Assembly: GCA_039707655.1 (NCBI GenBank)
Contig: CM077664.1
Coordinates: 201,556,195-201,620,194 of the forward strand
Source: Elymus sibiricus
Taxonomy: Eukaryota; Streptophyta; Magnoliopsida; Poales; Poaceae
Direction of reading: 5' to 3'
DNA: 64,000 bases
Made by a program: the position numbers and the translations under genes. Shown piece after piece: positions 1-9,631 of the stretch. The first letter of the stretch is position 1. Every line of letters begins with the position of its first letter. The notes under the pieces are model-generated. The model saw nothing but the letters and a program-made list of their open reading frames with translations. It had not been told where the DNA came from and did no database searches.

Positions 1-3
1 GCT

Positions 4-186
4 GAGGGTTTCCAGAGTTTTTCTTTTCTTTTCACGAAACAGGATTCAGGGTTCTTCATCGAAGTCGCAAATCCCGTCTCTTTACCGCGGATCGCATCCT
101 ACCGCTCTTCACTTTTTCCTCTGGAGTTGAGGGTTTTTCAGACTTCCAGTTTCTTTTCTTTTCACGAAACATGGATTCAGGGTTTT
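4..186 (+). repeat. Direct repeat in the 5' region of the MATH gene
   Basis: Two copies of a 53-58 bp segment lie at about 4-56 and 129-186. Both contain GAGGGTTT, TTCTTTTCTTTTCACGAAAC and GGATTCAGGGTT. The copies differ by a few substitutions and small indels. They lie in the presumed promoter or 5' leader of the downstream gene, so they may be a duplicated leader segment. No TATA box could be placed with confidence. Confidence 0.75.
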
Positions 187-538
187 GCGCTGCAAGTTCT
201 TGGCTTTCTTTCGTAATCGATCAGGGTTCAGCGCGTAGGTTTTTAAAATTAATCGATCTGTTCGTGTATAGGGACTTCTACTTCTTGTTCTCTCCTTAAT
301 TTTGGTGGTAATGATTTTTACATGCCGTGGTAATTATTTTTCACCAAGATTGGCTCTGACTCTCAAGATTCTCTATGTTCTTAACCCAGCATTATGGCAA
401 GATCATTACTTTTTTGGTCTACCGTGGTTCTTAGTACTAGTAGTCTATATGATGATGTGCTACCTTTACCTGAGATTGGCTCTACTTGATGATTTAATCT
501 CACTTGCAGAGGAGGAGAGAAGAGGAAGGGGCAGATCT

Positions 539-3500
539 ATGGGCAACTGCAAGAGTTCATGTATGTATGTCTAGTCAATCATGATGTTTCGACTGTGTCT
601 TTTATAAACCATGTAAAAGTTAGATGTTTGGACTGTGTCTTTTATGAACTATAAAAGTTAGATGCAATTTACATTATTAGTTTCTTGGCAAAAGTCAAGG
701 CAGAAATTTGGAATCCTAGCTCTGAATGGAAGATGGCTACCTAGTCATGTGAAGCGGTAGTATATATGTGCTCAATTGAAGATGGCTCTGAATTGAATAT
801 GTGCTATATATCACCCTCCTTATCTAGAAACAAAGCTGTTTGAGTGCTGGTCTTGTTGTCTTATTGATTAGAAGCAGTAGTACAGGCTAATGACATACTA
901 TAAGAAAGTACAAGTATTCTACCCCTGATTGGTGACATGAATAACTATATGCGTTCAAGATTTTGATTCATTTAATCAGAACATAAAGAACTTATATGCT
1001 GTTGTTCATTCTTTTGGTTGTCGATATTGTAGTCTGTTTATTTGGAACTGCAACATGCACATGAATTTTCTCATAGCATGTTCTCTCTTTCTTTGTTCTG
1101 TAATTTGAGTTATTGCATTTGTGCAAATATCAGCTCGTGCACACCTAGGAAAGGCCCATGTCGTTCCGGATTCAGAATGGAGGATGCAGGACTTTGGAAA
1201 GACCCATGTCCCAGATTTAGAATGGAGGATTAATGACTTCTCATCGCTGCTTGAGACGGGAGCTAAGTCAGCAACATCTGACGCTTTTCACTGCTCTGGG
1301 TATAACTGGTATGCACCATAAATGCAGAAGAAACTCTGCAATATTCATGTTTTAGCTGTAAATACCATCTGGCTTGTTTTAGTAGAAAAGGTAATTATAT
1401 GTTATCCATATACACATTGATTTAGGATGCCATTTACTCAGAATGATGTTTCGATCGGTCATCGATGTAATCAAATTAGCAATCACAATCTCATAAACAA
1501 ACAGTCAGAGGCTAAAACTTGATATGGTGCATGAAGTGAAGAAATTAGACTTCATTCCTACTTCAGTTATGAATTCTAGACTGACTTTGGTTTCTTCGCA
1601 TGATTTCATTTACCAGGTACCTGAAAGTGAGTCCAATGCATAAGGAAATTGGTTCTGAAACGCCATATGTTGCTCTTCGTCTTAAGACATCCCAAGCAAG
1701 CATGGTGCCAGGTCACACGGTGCATGTCGTTTTTGAGTTGTCAATATACAACCATTCAAAAGGAATATACTGTGGATGCAAAGGTAGTCTCATGGATGTG
1801 TTTTTTTCAAGCACATCCATCATATTACAGCTACGAATCCATAGTCCTCTGTGTGTCATAAGTTTGAAAATTAAATACCATGATACCATCATTACAAGTC
1901 AACATCTGTAAATATCGAAATATGATCAAATACAACGTTTTACCATTAACAAGTCGCTTTGTATTTGCTTTGCTGTCAAGTTTCTCTGTAGACCTTCAGG
2001 AATTTGGATGGTTCAGATGGCATACACATGTTTCTCACTTGAGACATTACAAGTTTCTCTGTAGACATTACAAGTTTCACACTTGGGACTATTATGGTTC
2101 AGATGGCATACATATGTTTCTCTTTAAATTTGATTATCATTATTTGGATGTAATTCACTACCTTGCTTTCTTAGCTAGGGTGAAGTTTGGTTAGATATTA
2201 TTTGGTATATTTGCGTCTTGCATACAAGTTCTTCATTCTCTAATATTCTAACGTTTACCTAACCGCAGCTACCAACAACTTTCATTTCAAGAATACCTAC
2301 TCGAAGGAGCAATGCTTGATTCCTCTTCAGGAGCTACTGAAATCATCTGCTTTTCTAGTTGAAGATAGCTGTGTCTTCGGTGTCGAGATATTAAAAATTG
2401 ATGTCTCTTCTCCTGAAAAGAAGGCTGTTGTGGTTCAGAAGAAGGATACCACAGTTCAGAACCTCTTTGTTCAGAAGAAGGGGTTCGTCAAAGGGACATA
2501 CACTTGGAACATGAACAATTTCCTTGAACTGGACTTGGATCACTTTGTTCGTTCTCCTACATTTGAAGTTGGCGGGCATAAATGGTATGCACCTGTTACC
2601 AGTTAGGCAGTTACATCACAAATGATTTATATAAATTGTATGCATGTGTTATCCAACATTTTAGCTTATACGTATCCTTTAGCTTACCAGACCTGGTCAC
2701 TGTACGAACTTCTTTTTTACTGTTTTATACCAACGGACATTAGCGATGGCCAGATCTTTGTGCAAGGCAAGGTCCTTCAGATATTATAACTGGACATTTT
2801 AGCTTGATACAACCAAAGAACTGCACTTCTAGTATATTTACAGATATGCGTAGCGCATTCCAGTTTCAATAGAAACAGGTTTTTGTAATCATGCTGCACC
2901 GAAAATTCTGAAACAATGTAGTACTAAAATATATGTTGAATAAAAGCTAGAAATTTCATTTTCATGTATATATTTGGTACCACCCGTTCTTGTATGTGCC
3001 ACATACCATCGATTATTTTCTCAGATTGTTTTTGTGCAACATTGTACTCCATTATCTTGTACTGTAGTGATGTTTTCTTTAGATTTTTTGTATAATTGTA
3101 TGCCACCATGTCGTGTCCAAAGTTAACCTGCCTACAGCCAAGCTCAGCCACAACTTTCTGATTTCACTAACTAACCACATTCTTCAAATACATTTTCCCG
3201 GGTACCAAATTATTTTTGAAGTGATAGTTCCCATTTTCTTCACAGGTACGTCCGCATCTATCCGCGTGGTGACAAGTACAGCACTGATTGCCTCAGCTTG
3301 TACTTATACCTGGATGCATCGGATGAGCTCCATCTTGAGTCCAAGAAGGTGGTTGTAATGACTCTGTCCATCCTGGACCAAAAGAATGGGAAACACTTGA
3401 CTGCAACTTCAGGTTCAGCTCTCCTTAGCAAGTATCAGTGCTATTGATATGTGTGATTCAAGCAGCTAGTGTCTGCAACCTCATGATGATTACAGTTCAT

Positions 3501-3674
3501 CTTACTTTTATCGTGATCACAGGTCTCTTGGTGTTTACGGGTGGACACGGCTGGGGATGGGCTAATTTCCTTGGACTCAAGAAACTCAAGGACCCGTCGG
3601 GAGGCTATGTTGTAGGATCGAGCTGCGTTGTGAAGGCGGATCTCACTATCGTTGGTTCATCCAATGATGGTTAG
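539..3674 (+). CDS. Tandem MATH (TRAF-like) domain protein, six coding exons
   Basis: Coding exons by my reading are 539-560, 1134-1308, 1617-1783, 2269-2584, 3246-3412 and 3523-3674. Every intron is GT-AG, all phases agree, and the total is 999 nt, giving 332 residues. The first MATH domain runs about 36-165 and begins with the typical EWRINDF strand; the second runs about 195-325 and begins TYTWNMNNF. Each domain has the Y-(V/L)-(R/K) strand following a split Trp codon, and the second ends in a G-WGW-NF-L motif. MATH domains bind peptides and often act as substrate adaptors in ubiquitin pathways. No BTB or protease domain is present, so this belongs with the MATH-only proteins of plants. 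A likely splice acceptor at 508-509 suggests a 5' UTR intron, which favours the ATG at 539 over the open frame starting at 302. The predicted start MGNCKSS fits N-myristoylation at Gly2 with palmitoylation at Cys4. The 3' UTR is interrupted by a retrotransposon. Expression is not shown by sequence. Confidence 0.85.
1148..1240 (+). repeat. In-frame tandem duplication inside coding exon 2
   Basis: Unit 1 (1148-1195, 48 nt) and unit 2 (1196-1240, 45 nt) are adjacent and alike. They encode the paired motifs PDSEWRMQDFGK and PDLEWRINDFSS. Both units stay in frame. The second copy supplies the first beta strand of MATH domain 1; the first copy is an extra strand-like segment ahead of it. Confidence 0.85.
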
Positions 3675-3714
3675 ATGTTTACCTCATGGCCTGATGGAGA
3701 GATAATGCCCTTAT

Positions 3715-4091
3715 TGATAGAATAAATCCGAGGCACACCGTCGATCATCCGAGGACCAAGCAATCACACGAGCACGACACCGAGATTTGTTAACGAGGTT
3801 CACCGATATGGCTACATCCCCGGGGCTTGACTACGGGCGCTCCTCCCCGTGACACCGTCACAATACCGCACCCTGGCCGCCCTGGGCACCGGCACACGCC
3901 GCCGGCTCGCCCTGCGTTCCTGTGCTATTATGTTGGCATAGGTTACATCGTGTGTCTACCCCCGCTATATATGAGAGGCCTAGGATATAAGTGTCCTATT
4001 AGGACACGACTCCATATCCTATGTAAACACAATACTACTCAGAGTCCAACTGTAACCTATCTTGTACACAATATTCGACACAACTCTAACA
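3715..4091 (-). repeat. 3' LTR of the Copia-type element
   Basis: The 377-bp LTR begins TGATAGAATAAATCC and ends CTCTAACA as read on the plus strand. It is identical to the copy at 7809-8185 except for one C/T difference near 3847. In element orientation this is the downstream LTR. Confidence 0.9.
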
Positions 4092-4104
4092 AACTCCACC
4101 TTGG
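4092..4104 (-). promoter_or_regulatory. Polypurine tract of the Copia-type element
   Basis: On the minus strand the bases just before the 3' LTR read CCAAGGTGGAGTT. This purine-rich sequence is typical of the plus-strand primer of Copia elements. Confidence 0.7.
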
Positions 4105-5111
4105 CGAATATTCTCCACCATCTTGAGTTCGTCCATGCGTCAAACTTCCATGTACATTGAACTTGAGCTTCTCCCATGAGCACTGCTGCTACTCCAAAGA
4201 CTCCATATGACTCCACCTGCAACTTGTAGTTCCTTCTTTTCTTGACCACAGTCAACACTCGAGCGAAATTAAGTTTCACATTACTCTAGTTTGCGCTTCC
4301 AACTTCCAGAGTATCCAACACCATCACACACCGATCACTGACCTGCGTGAAAATGAACAACTCATATATTGGGTGTCACACATAAGGGTTACCTGAACTC
4401 AACATCACCGCTCTTTTCTTGACCGCCTGTCTGAAACTTGAAGGAATTTCACCATTGCTTGTAGTCATCCCGAGTCAAATTCGCAGTTGTCTCACCACAT
4501 GTATGACCACCAGAGCCCTGGCCCGTCTCCATGTCCCGTGCATACCGCACGCCTCGCCGCTATTACTGCGTCGAGCCTCCACTGTCCCGGTCGAGTCTCA
4601 AGGGTCGCGAACCCACACCACTCAACCCCACTGCAGAGTACCACCGATCATCACCGACCGATGACGAGTTTCACGCTTCCATCAGACCACTGGGCTCCAG
4701 TCCGAACTACGTGTCTCTCGCTTTTCCCACTGAATAGGCTGCGATTCTCCGGATCCTTACACCGTAGCCCCTCAATCCAACTCCACATTCAACATGACTC
4801 CATGGTAGATGATCAGTCCACCCCGCGCCCCGTCGACTTCAAGCTCCGTGTGTACACCACCTTGAATCAACCCCGCGCCATAGTCTTGTCGAAGCCACAC
4901 AAGCCTCGGGCTTGTGCCACGTGTTTCCACGCCCAGAAGTCGGTCACCATCAGCATCACGCTCCTATGTCGTCGTCGCCGATCTCACCACCGTCTTCTGT
5001 ACCAACCGACTCACGTCGATCCGTCAGACTGTCTAGTCCGACCCAGCCGAACTCGTTCGACTGCATGACATGCTCCAGGCTCCCAAATCGTCTTCCGTGA
5101 ATCTCCATCCA

Positions 5112-5267
5112 TCACATGATTTCCATCTTAACTGGCTTGACTTCCTGCAACAACGCCATCAAGCATCTCTGTTGTGCCAACAAATCTTTCATCCTTGTCT
5201 GCCATAACCTAAGGTTTTCAGTTCCGTTGAACTTCTCTACCTCAAACCTAGTACCCGTTGGCACCAT
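5112..5267 (-). pseudogene. Truncated Copia gag start
   Basis: Read on the minus strand, about 52 codons starting MVPTGTRFEVEKFNGTENL match the N-terminus of plant Copia gag (the F-x-G-x-x-x-x-LW-x-x-x-(M/V)-K-x-LL pattern). The frame ends at a TGA after MEIM. The rest of gag and all of pol are absent; the interval from 5110 down to 4105 is non-coding. The PIF/Harbinger insertion lies immediately upstream in element orientation. Confidence 0.7.
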
Positions 5268-5388
5268 GATTCTTTGTATGGCTGATCCTGCGAAAAATAT
5301 CCGAGCTTCCACTACAATGCCCCAAGTACGCGAGCAAAACCTGATAAGGTACACCCCGTGTACTAATAGCAAAAATCCAACCAAACTT

Positions 5389-5467
5389 GGGGCCTGTTTG
5401 GATGCTGCCGTTAGTGTTAGAGTTGGTTAGTTGAGAGGAAACTAACCCTGTTAGTATCCAAACAGGT
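5389..5467. repeat. Hairpin-like left end of the PIF/Harbinger element
   Basis: GCCTGTTTGGAT near 5392-5403 is mirrored by ATCCAAACAGG at 5457-5467, so the first ~79 bp of the element alone form an inverted repeat resembling a small MITE. Confidence 0.6.
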
Positions 5468-5529
5468 ATGGTTAGTTTCCAGTTAGTCACTCTAACCTAG
5501 CAAAAAAACTAACCGGGTGGGGGGGTGCT

Positions 5530-6260
5530 AATTGGAGTTAGAGTCCACCCCTGCCTCACCGCATCCCGTCGCCGCTCCCGTCCATCCCGTCGCCGCTCCC
5601 GCCCCATCCCCCCGCCCCCATCCGCCGCCGCTCCAGCCGCATCCCCCCGCCGCTCCCCCCGCCCGCTCCCGCCCCCATCCCGGCGCCTCATCCCGCCGCC
5701 GCACGGCGTCTCGCCGGAGGCCACCGCCGCCAGCCGGCGCCTCTCCCTCGCGCAGCCTGCCCCTCCCCTCCACGGCCGATGTGAGGCCCCCTCCCTCCTT
5801 TCCTTTCCCCGCTCCGGCCCCAATGCTCACCGCGCGCGCGCACTTCCCGTCGCCCCGCATGGCCTGCCCTCGCCGTGGCCCCGCACCCCCCCCCCCCCCC
5901 CCCATGCGCGCCCGCTCGCGCGAGGCTGCGTCCCGCCGTGGCCGTCGCCGCTGCTTGCCGCCGCGGCCTCGCTGCGCTCCCTCCCCTGCTCGCGCGCCGG
6001 CCGCGCTCCGCCCTCGCCCGCTTGCTCCCGCCGCTGCGCCGCCGCTCTGCTTCAGCGCTGCGGCCGCGCCGCACCCGGGCGCGCCTCCCTCCGCTCGCCC
6101 GCCGCCTTGCCACCCACCGCCACCGCCCAGGTCGCCGGTGGCCCCTGGCTCGCCCCTGGCCTCCTTTGCCCGCACGCGCGTGCGCGCCTGTGGTCATCCG
6201 GACATGTCCGGTGACCTGATGGGCGCACCGCGGACACGTCCGCTAGCCCTATGACAGATG
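5530..6260. other. Extremely GC-rich segment inside the Harbinger element
   Basis: About 730 bp consists almost entirely of C and G in CCG/CGC-type triplets and includes an 18-base C run at 5886-5903. Several frames are open on both strands, but only because stop codons are rare in such composition. Products would be Pro/Arg/Ala or Gly/Arg repeats with no domain. Composition drops to very AT-rich at about 6260. It could be a captured CpG-island 5' end of a gene or an expanded simple sequence. Confidence 0.6.
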
Positions 6261-6635
6261 GGCCTAGCCCCTAAAACGTTTAAAAAGAAAAATGAAATTA
6301 AAAATAATAATAAATATTAAAATAAATAAATAGTTAATATCAATAATTAATTAATTAATTAGTTAATTAATAAGTTAATTGGTTAATTAGATTAAGCTAA
6401 AGCTAATCAGTTTAACCTAATCTGGATAATTAGCTAAAACAGAGTATGACGTGTGGGCCCAGCCCCATTAACACTAATTAAACCTGTTAAATAAATAATT
6501 AATTTAAACAGTAAATATTAATGTTTTGGATAATTCTAATTTAAATATATAATTAAATTCCAGAAATTAGATAAAACTTTGAAAAATCATATAAAATAAT
6601 CCGTAACTTGGATGAAAATACTTTATACATGAAAG

Positions 6636-6925
6636 TTGATCAGAACGACGAGGCGATCCTTTGGAGTGTTGAAGATGAAATTTAGGATTTTATTGAACAT
6701 GCCAAAATTTCCAGAGGACAAGCAAGCTAGAATTATTGTTGCTTGTATGTCTCTTCATAATTTGATGCGGATAGGGAATTTGATGCCTGTGATGCGGATG
6801 AAAATTATAACCCCATGCCTAGTTCTTCTGCATCTGCATGTCCAGAAGACGAACCTCTTGATGAAGATATCAACATGAATGCGTTCCGTGATGAGTTAGC
6901 TAATGCGTTGTTTCATGGAATGTAA
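6636..6925 (+). pseudogene. PIF/Harbinger transposase C-terminus, frameshifted
   Basis: The frame from 6636 encodes RRSFGVLKMKFRILL followed by FPEDKQARIIVACMSLHN. This is the conserved C-terminal part of HARBI1-like DDE transposases, where the final acidic-region helix precedes an ALHN-like motif. Near 6770 the match moves to another frame, which continues EFDACDADENYNPMP and ends at a stop at 6923-6925 after ALFHGM. Upstream catalytic regions are not visible. This is a relic, but it identifies the superfamily. Confidence 0.8.
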
Positions 6926-7793
6926 TTTTATTTTCATGTAATGTAATTTTATTTTGTCAAGCTTGCTTCAGGACTTGTATGTTTAAGTGGGACGTCTCAT
7001 TTGTATGGACAAAATAAAATTTATCATGTTTTGGATATTTCGTTTGTAAAAATGATTTGTTTAGGATATTTGTGAGCGGACAGAGGCCACATAATAGCCG
7101 GCCACAGGAAATCCGGCTGGAAAGAGGAAGAAAATATATTTATTGTCAATCTAACCCTGTGATCCAAACACCCATCTTGGTTAGAGTTATTTCAGGGTTA
7201 GTCTAGAGTTAGAATCTAACTCTAACCTCTAACCGAGTTAGAGGATCCAAACAGGGCTTTACGTGAGCAGCTCCGGTCTTGGCTTTAACTCCCGATGCTA
7301 CGCTGTTGCCCTGACATGTTCACCTTGATGGATGCGTAGCATATCAATGAATTTTTCTTTGGCGGATTTGATCTGCCTCTGTGCTCGTGTGGTGACCCAA
7401 CCCTTGCTGCTTTTGACAACGCCGTGTAGGTCTCCACGCACGAGTACTTCCTCCTGGACGCGTTCCAGTTTTTTTCCAAAACAAATATGTGTCCGATCTC
7501 TTGCCTCTCTACAGCGTGCGGTTCCGCTCGTCCGCTCCTCCGAATCGAGCAGTCGCTCGTGCTGCCTGACCGCCGCTTGCATGCGTCTCGCTATGAGCCG
7601 CGCCCACCGCTGCGGTTGCACACGTCCACGCGCCACACGCTTTCCAAGATCAGCCTGGATCACTGCCGTTCCGTGATTGCCTCCTGAAGATTACAACCGC
7701 CGACATGTCTGCTTCTTAGATCGCTTCTGGCAAAACTCCAACGACGATACCTTCCACCTCTAGATCAACAATCTGCAGCCTCCGAATAACCTA

Positions 7794-7806
7794 GCTCATG
7801 ATACCA
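7794..7806 (-). promoter_or_regulatory. Primer-binding site of the Copia-type element
   Basis: On the minus strand, TGGTATCATGAGC lies two bases inside the 5' LTR. It differs from the usual initiator-Met site TGGTATCAGAGC by one inserted T. Confidence 0.75.
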
Positions 7807-7808
7807 CT

Positions 7809-8185
7809 TGATAGAATAAATCCGAGGCACACCGTCGATCATCCGAGGACCAAGCAATCACACGAGCACGACACCGAGATTTGTTAACGAGGTTCACCGA
7901 TATGGCTACATCCCCGGGGCTTGACTACGGGCGCTCCTTCCCGTGACACCGTCACAATACCGCACCCTGGCCGCCCTGGGCACCGGCACACGCCGCCGGC
8001 TCGCCCTGCGTTCCTGTGCTATTATGTTGGCATAGGTTACATCGTGTGTCTACCCCCGCTATATATGAGAGGCCTAGGATATAAGTGTCCTATTAGGACA
8101 CGACTCCATATCCTATGTAAACACAATACTACTCAGAGTCCAACTGTAACCTATCTTGTACACAATATTCGACACAACTCTAACA
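7809..8185 (-). repeat. 5' LTR of the Copia-type element
   Basis: This is the second 377-bp LTR copy and is upstream in element orientation. It contains a TATATATGAGAGG segment around 8060 that may be part of a promoter, though the exact start is uncertain. Confidence 0.9.
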
Positions 8186-9313
8186 CTTACATCCTACTTA
8201 TAACTAGACTTCTATTTGAGATAATGTTGTGGTAGCACTACTAAAAACTTGTGGGATGATTTAGTAGTAATGAGCTGGATTTGAGACGTGAGATGATTTC
8301 ACACATATATTTCTAGATATATGTATCGAACAGATTATGTCATCGGAAGTACTTCTATATGCATGGATGATGCAACTATGTCGGTTAGCTTGTTTCGCTA
8401 CATGGATGTTTGGTTCAGCTGAACCATGTTATCTCTCGCTTAGTTTTTGTGCATCATGGATGTTCCCAGTTGATGAATCATATAGTCATATGGTTCCATG
8501 TAAAGCACTTTGCGTCTATAATTGATTTTGAGAGCGAAGGTGTTTCATTTGCCATCCGTCCAGTGGCGGTGCTTCATGGTGACTATGATGTCAAACGACA
8601 CCAAAGAATTAAGGTTTGCAGCCTATGTTTTAATACTTTTAGATATAGTTTGTGTACGCATAAGCTAAACTAGCAGGCAAAGCGCGGCGCCCGTGTAAGC
8701 GCCCATTGTTAGATTAGTTATCGCTCGCTCGGTTGTTATTCTTATTTGAAAGATCAAGTGAAAAATGGTAAGCAGCAGCTGTAATAATTAACAGCAGCTG
8801 TAGTAATGCTAATGGAAGAACAGGGTGTTGCGTTATATGTACTCATCTATTCGTATGTCAATATTTTAAGCTAGTAGCAGGTGTGACGGAGTACATCTTG
8901 TGTTCTAATAAATCGATGTGCCAGTTTTCCATCACGCATTTTCAAGAATCTTTACGAAAGTGACTGTGCCAATGCAAGATTACTCATTCATTCAGGTTCC
9001 AGTAGAATATCTAATACTAGAACATATTCTAGCAAAAGCAAGTGCTCACACAGCGACCATAACATACATAATACATACAGTCAGAGATAAATACGAATAT
9101 TGGCTTCAGATAACTGCAAAGAGCTGAAATATGGGACAGAGATAAACACAACATGATAAGGCAAAATGCAAACACAGGTTCCAGATAAACACAACATCTG
9201 TCTTTCCTGCAAAGAAAAATGGAGCAATTAATTAATGAAGCTCAGCTTCAGGCAAAGTGAGACACGGCTCTGACTGCATCCCAGAACAACTGCTAGAGCG
9301 CATAGATGATTTT
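8186..9313. other. Intergenic stretch, no recognised gene
   Basis: The first part may be the displaced remainder of the MATH gene 3' region, because the Copia target duplication lies at the junction. No long frame, repeat array or conserved motif was recognised. Confidence 0.5.
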
Positions 9314-9631
9314 CTAGTACACAATGTTTCTAGTCACATTTGTAGGAACTCCATGATCATCTTCAAGGAGAATTTTTAGTCCTCTTCGTGAGGTCACTCT
9401 GAAACAGCCACATGGAGTTATCCATGGGAAAACACTGGCAGAGGAAGATAAACACATGTCTTGAAAGTTTGCAAGTGTTGAATCTTGAATAGTGTTCGGT
9501 ACCCATAAACCACTCACATAGATCCCTTTTTTAAAAACTGGAAAATTCAAGCGACATTTATCTGTAGGTCCCAATAGGTTTTGCCGAGAGAGTTCCTGAT
9601 TGTGTAACGGCCCATAATGATATTTACAAAC
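9314..9631 (-). CDS. Possible terminal exon of an unidentified minus-strand gene
   Basis: A 318-nt open segment on the minus strand starts right after a plausible acceptor (TATTAG) and ends at a TAG. It encodes 105 residues including LNFPVFKKGIYVSGLWVP and a C-terminal RNIVY. Amino-acid composition looks like a real protein rather than random sequence. I do not recognise the family and could not assemble upstream exons in 9632-11000. It could equally be a gene relic. Confidence 0.3.
   Translation of the reverse strand, partial: VCKYHYGPLHNQELSRQNLLGPTDKCRLNFPVFKKGIYVSGLWVPNTIQDSTLANFQDMCLSSSASVFPWITPCGCFRVTSRRGLKILLEDDHGVPTNVTRNIVY

Larger units (their letters stand above)
5389..7256 (+). 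mobile_element. Decayed PIF/Harbinger DNA transposon nested in the Copia element
   Basis: The left end reads GGGGCCTGTTTGGAT and the right end reads ATCCAAACAGGG, an imperfect inverted repeat of the GGGCCTGTTTGG type. CTT flanks both ends (5386-5388 and 7257-7259), fitting the 3-bp target duplication of this superfamily. Sub-terminal sequence is rich in CTAAC/GTTAG on both sides. The interior holds a GC-rich block, an AT-rich block and the C-terminal part of a PIF-type transposase. The transposase is frameshifted and its N-terminal part is missing, so the element is not autonomous. Confidence 0.75.
3715..8185 (-). mobile_element. Non-autonomous Copia-type LTR retrotransposon
   Basis: Two 377-bp LTRs (3715-4091 and 7809-8185) begin TG and end CA. 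They are flanked by CTTAT on the left and CTTAC on the right, a 5-bp target duplication with one mismatch. Read on the minus strand, the 5' LTR is followed by a sequence close to the initiator-Met primer site, and the 3' LTR is preceded by a purine-rich tract. I saw only one difference between the LTRs, so the insertion is young. The interior carries a short Copia-like gag start and no reverse transcriptase or integrase, so it would have needed another element's enzymes. It is split by a PIF/Harbinger element. It lies 41 bp past the MATH gene stop codon. Confidence 0.88.

Noticed and set aside
302..574. An open frame that would extend the MATH protein N-terminus by 79 residues with a hydrophobic segment
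   Set aside because: A good splice acceptor at 508-509 suggests that most of it is a 5' UTR intron, and the ATG at 539 has a sensible N-terminus. Kept only as an alternative.
5525..6254. Long overlapping open frames on both strands (up to 240 codons)
   Set aside because: Near-pure GC sequence has almost no stop codons; products are Pro/Arg/Ala or Gly/Arg low complexity with no domain.
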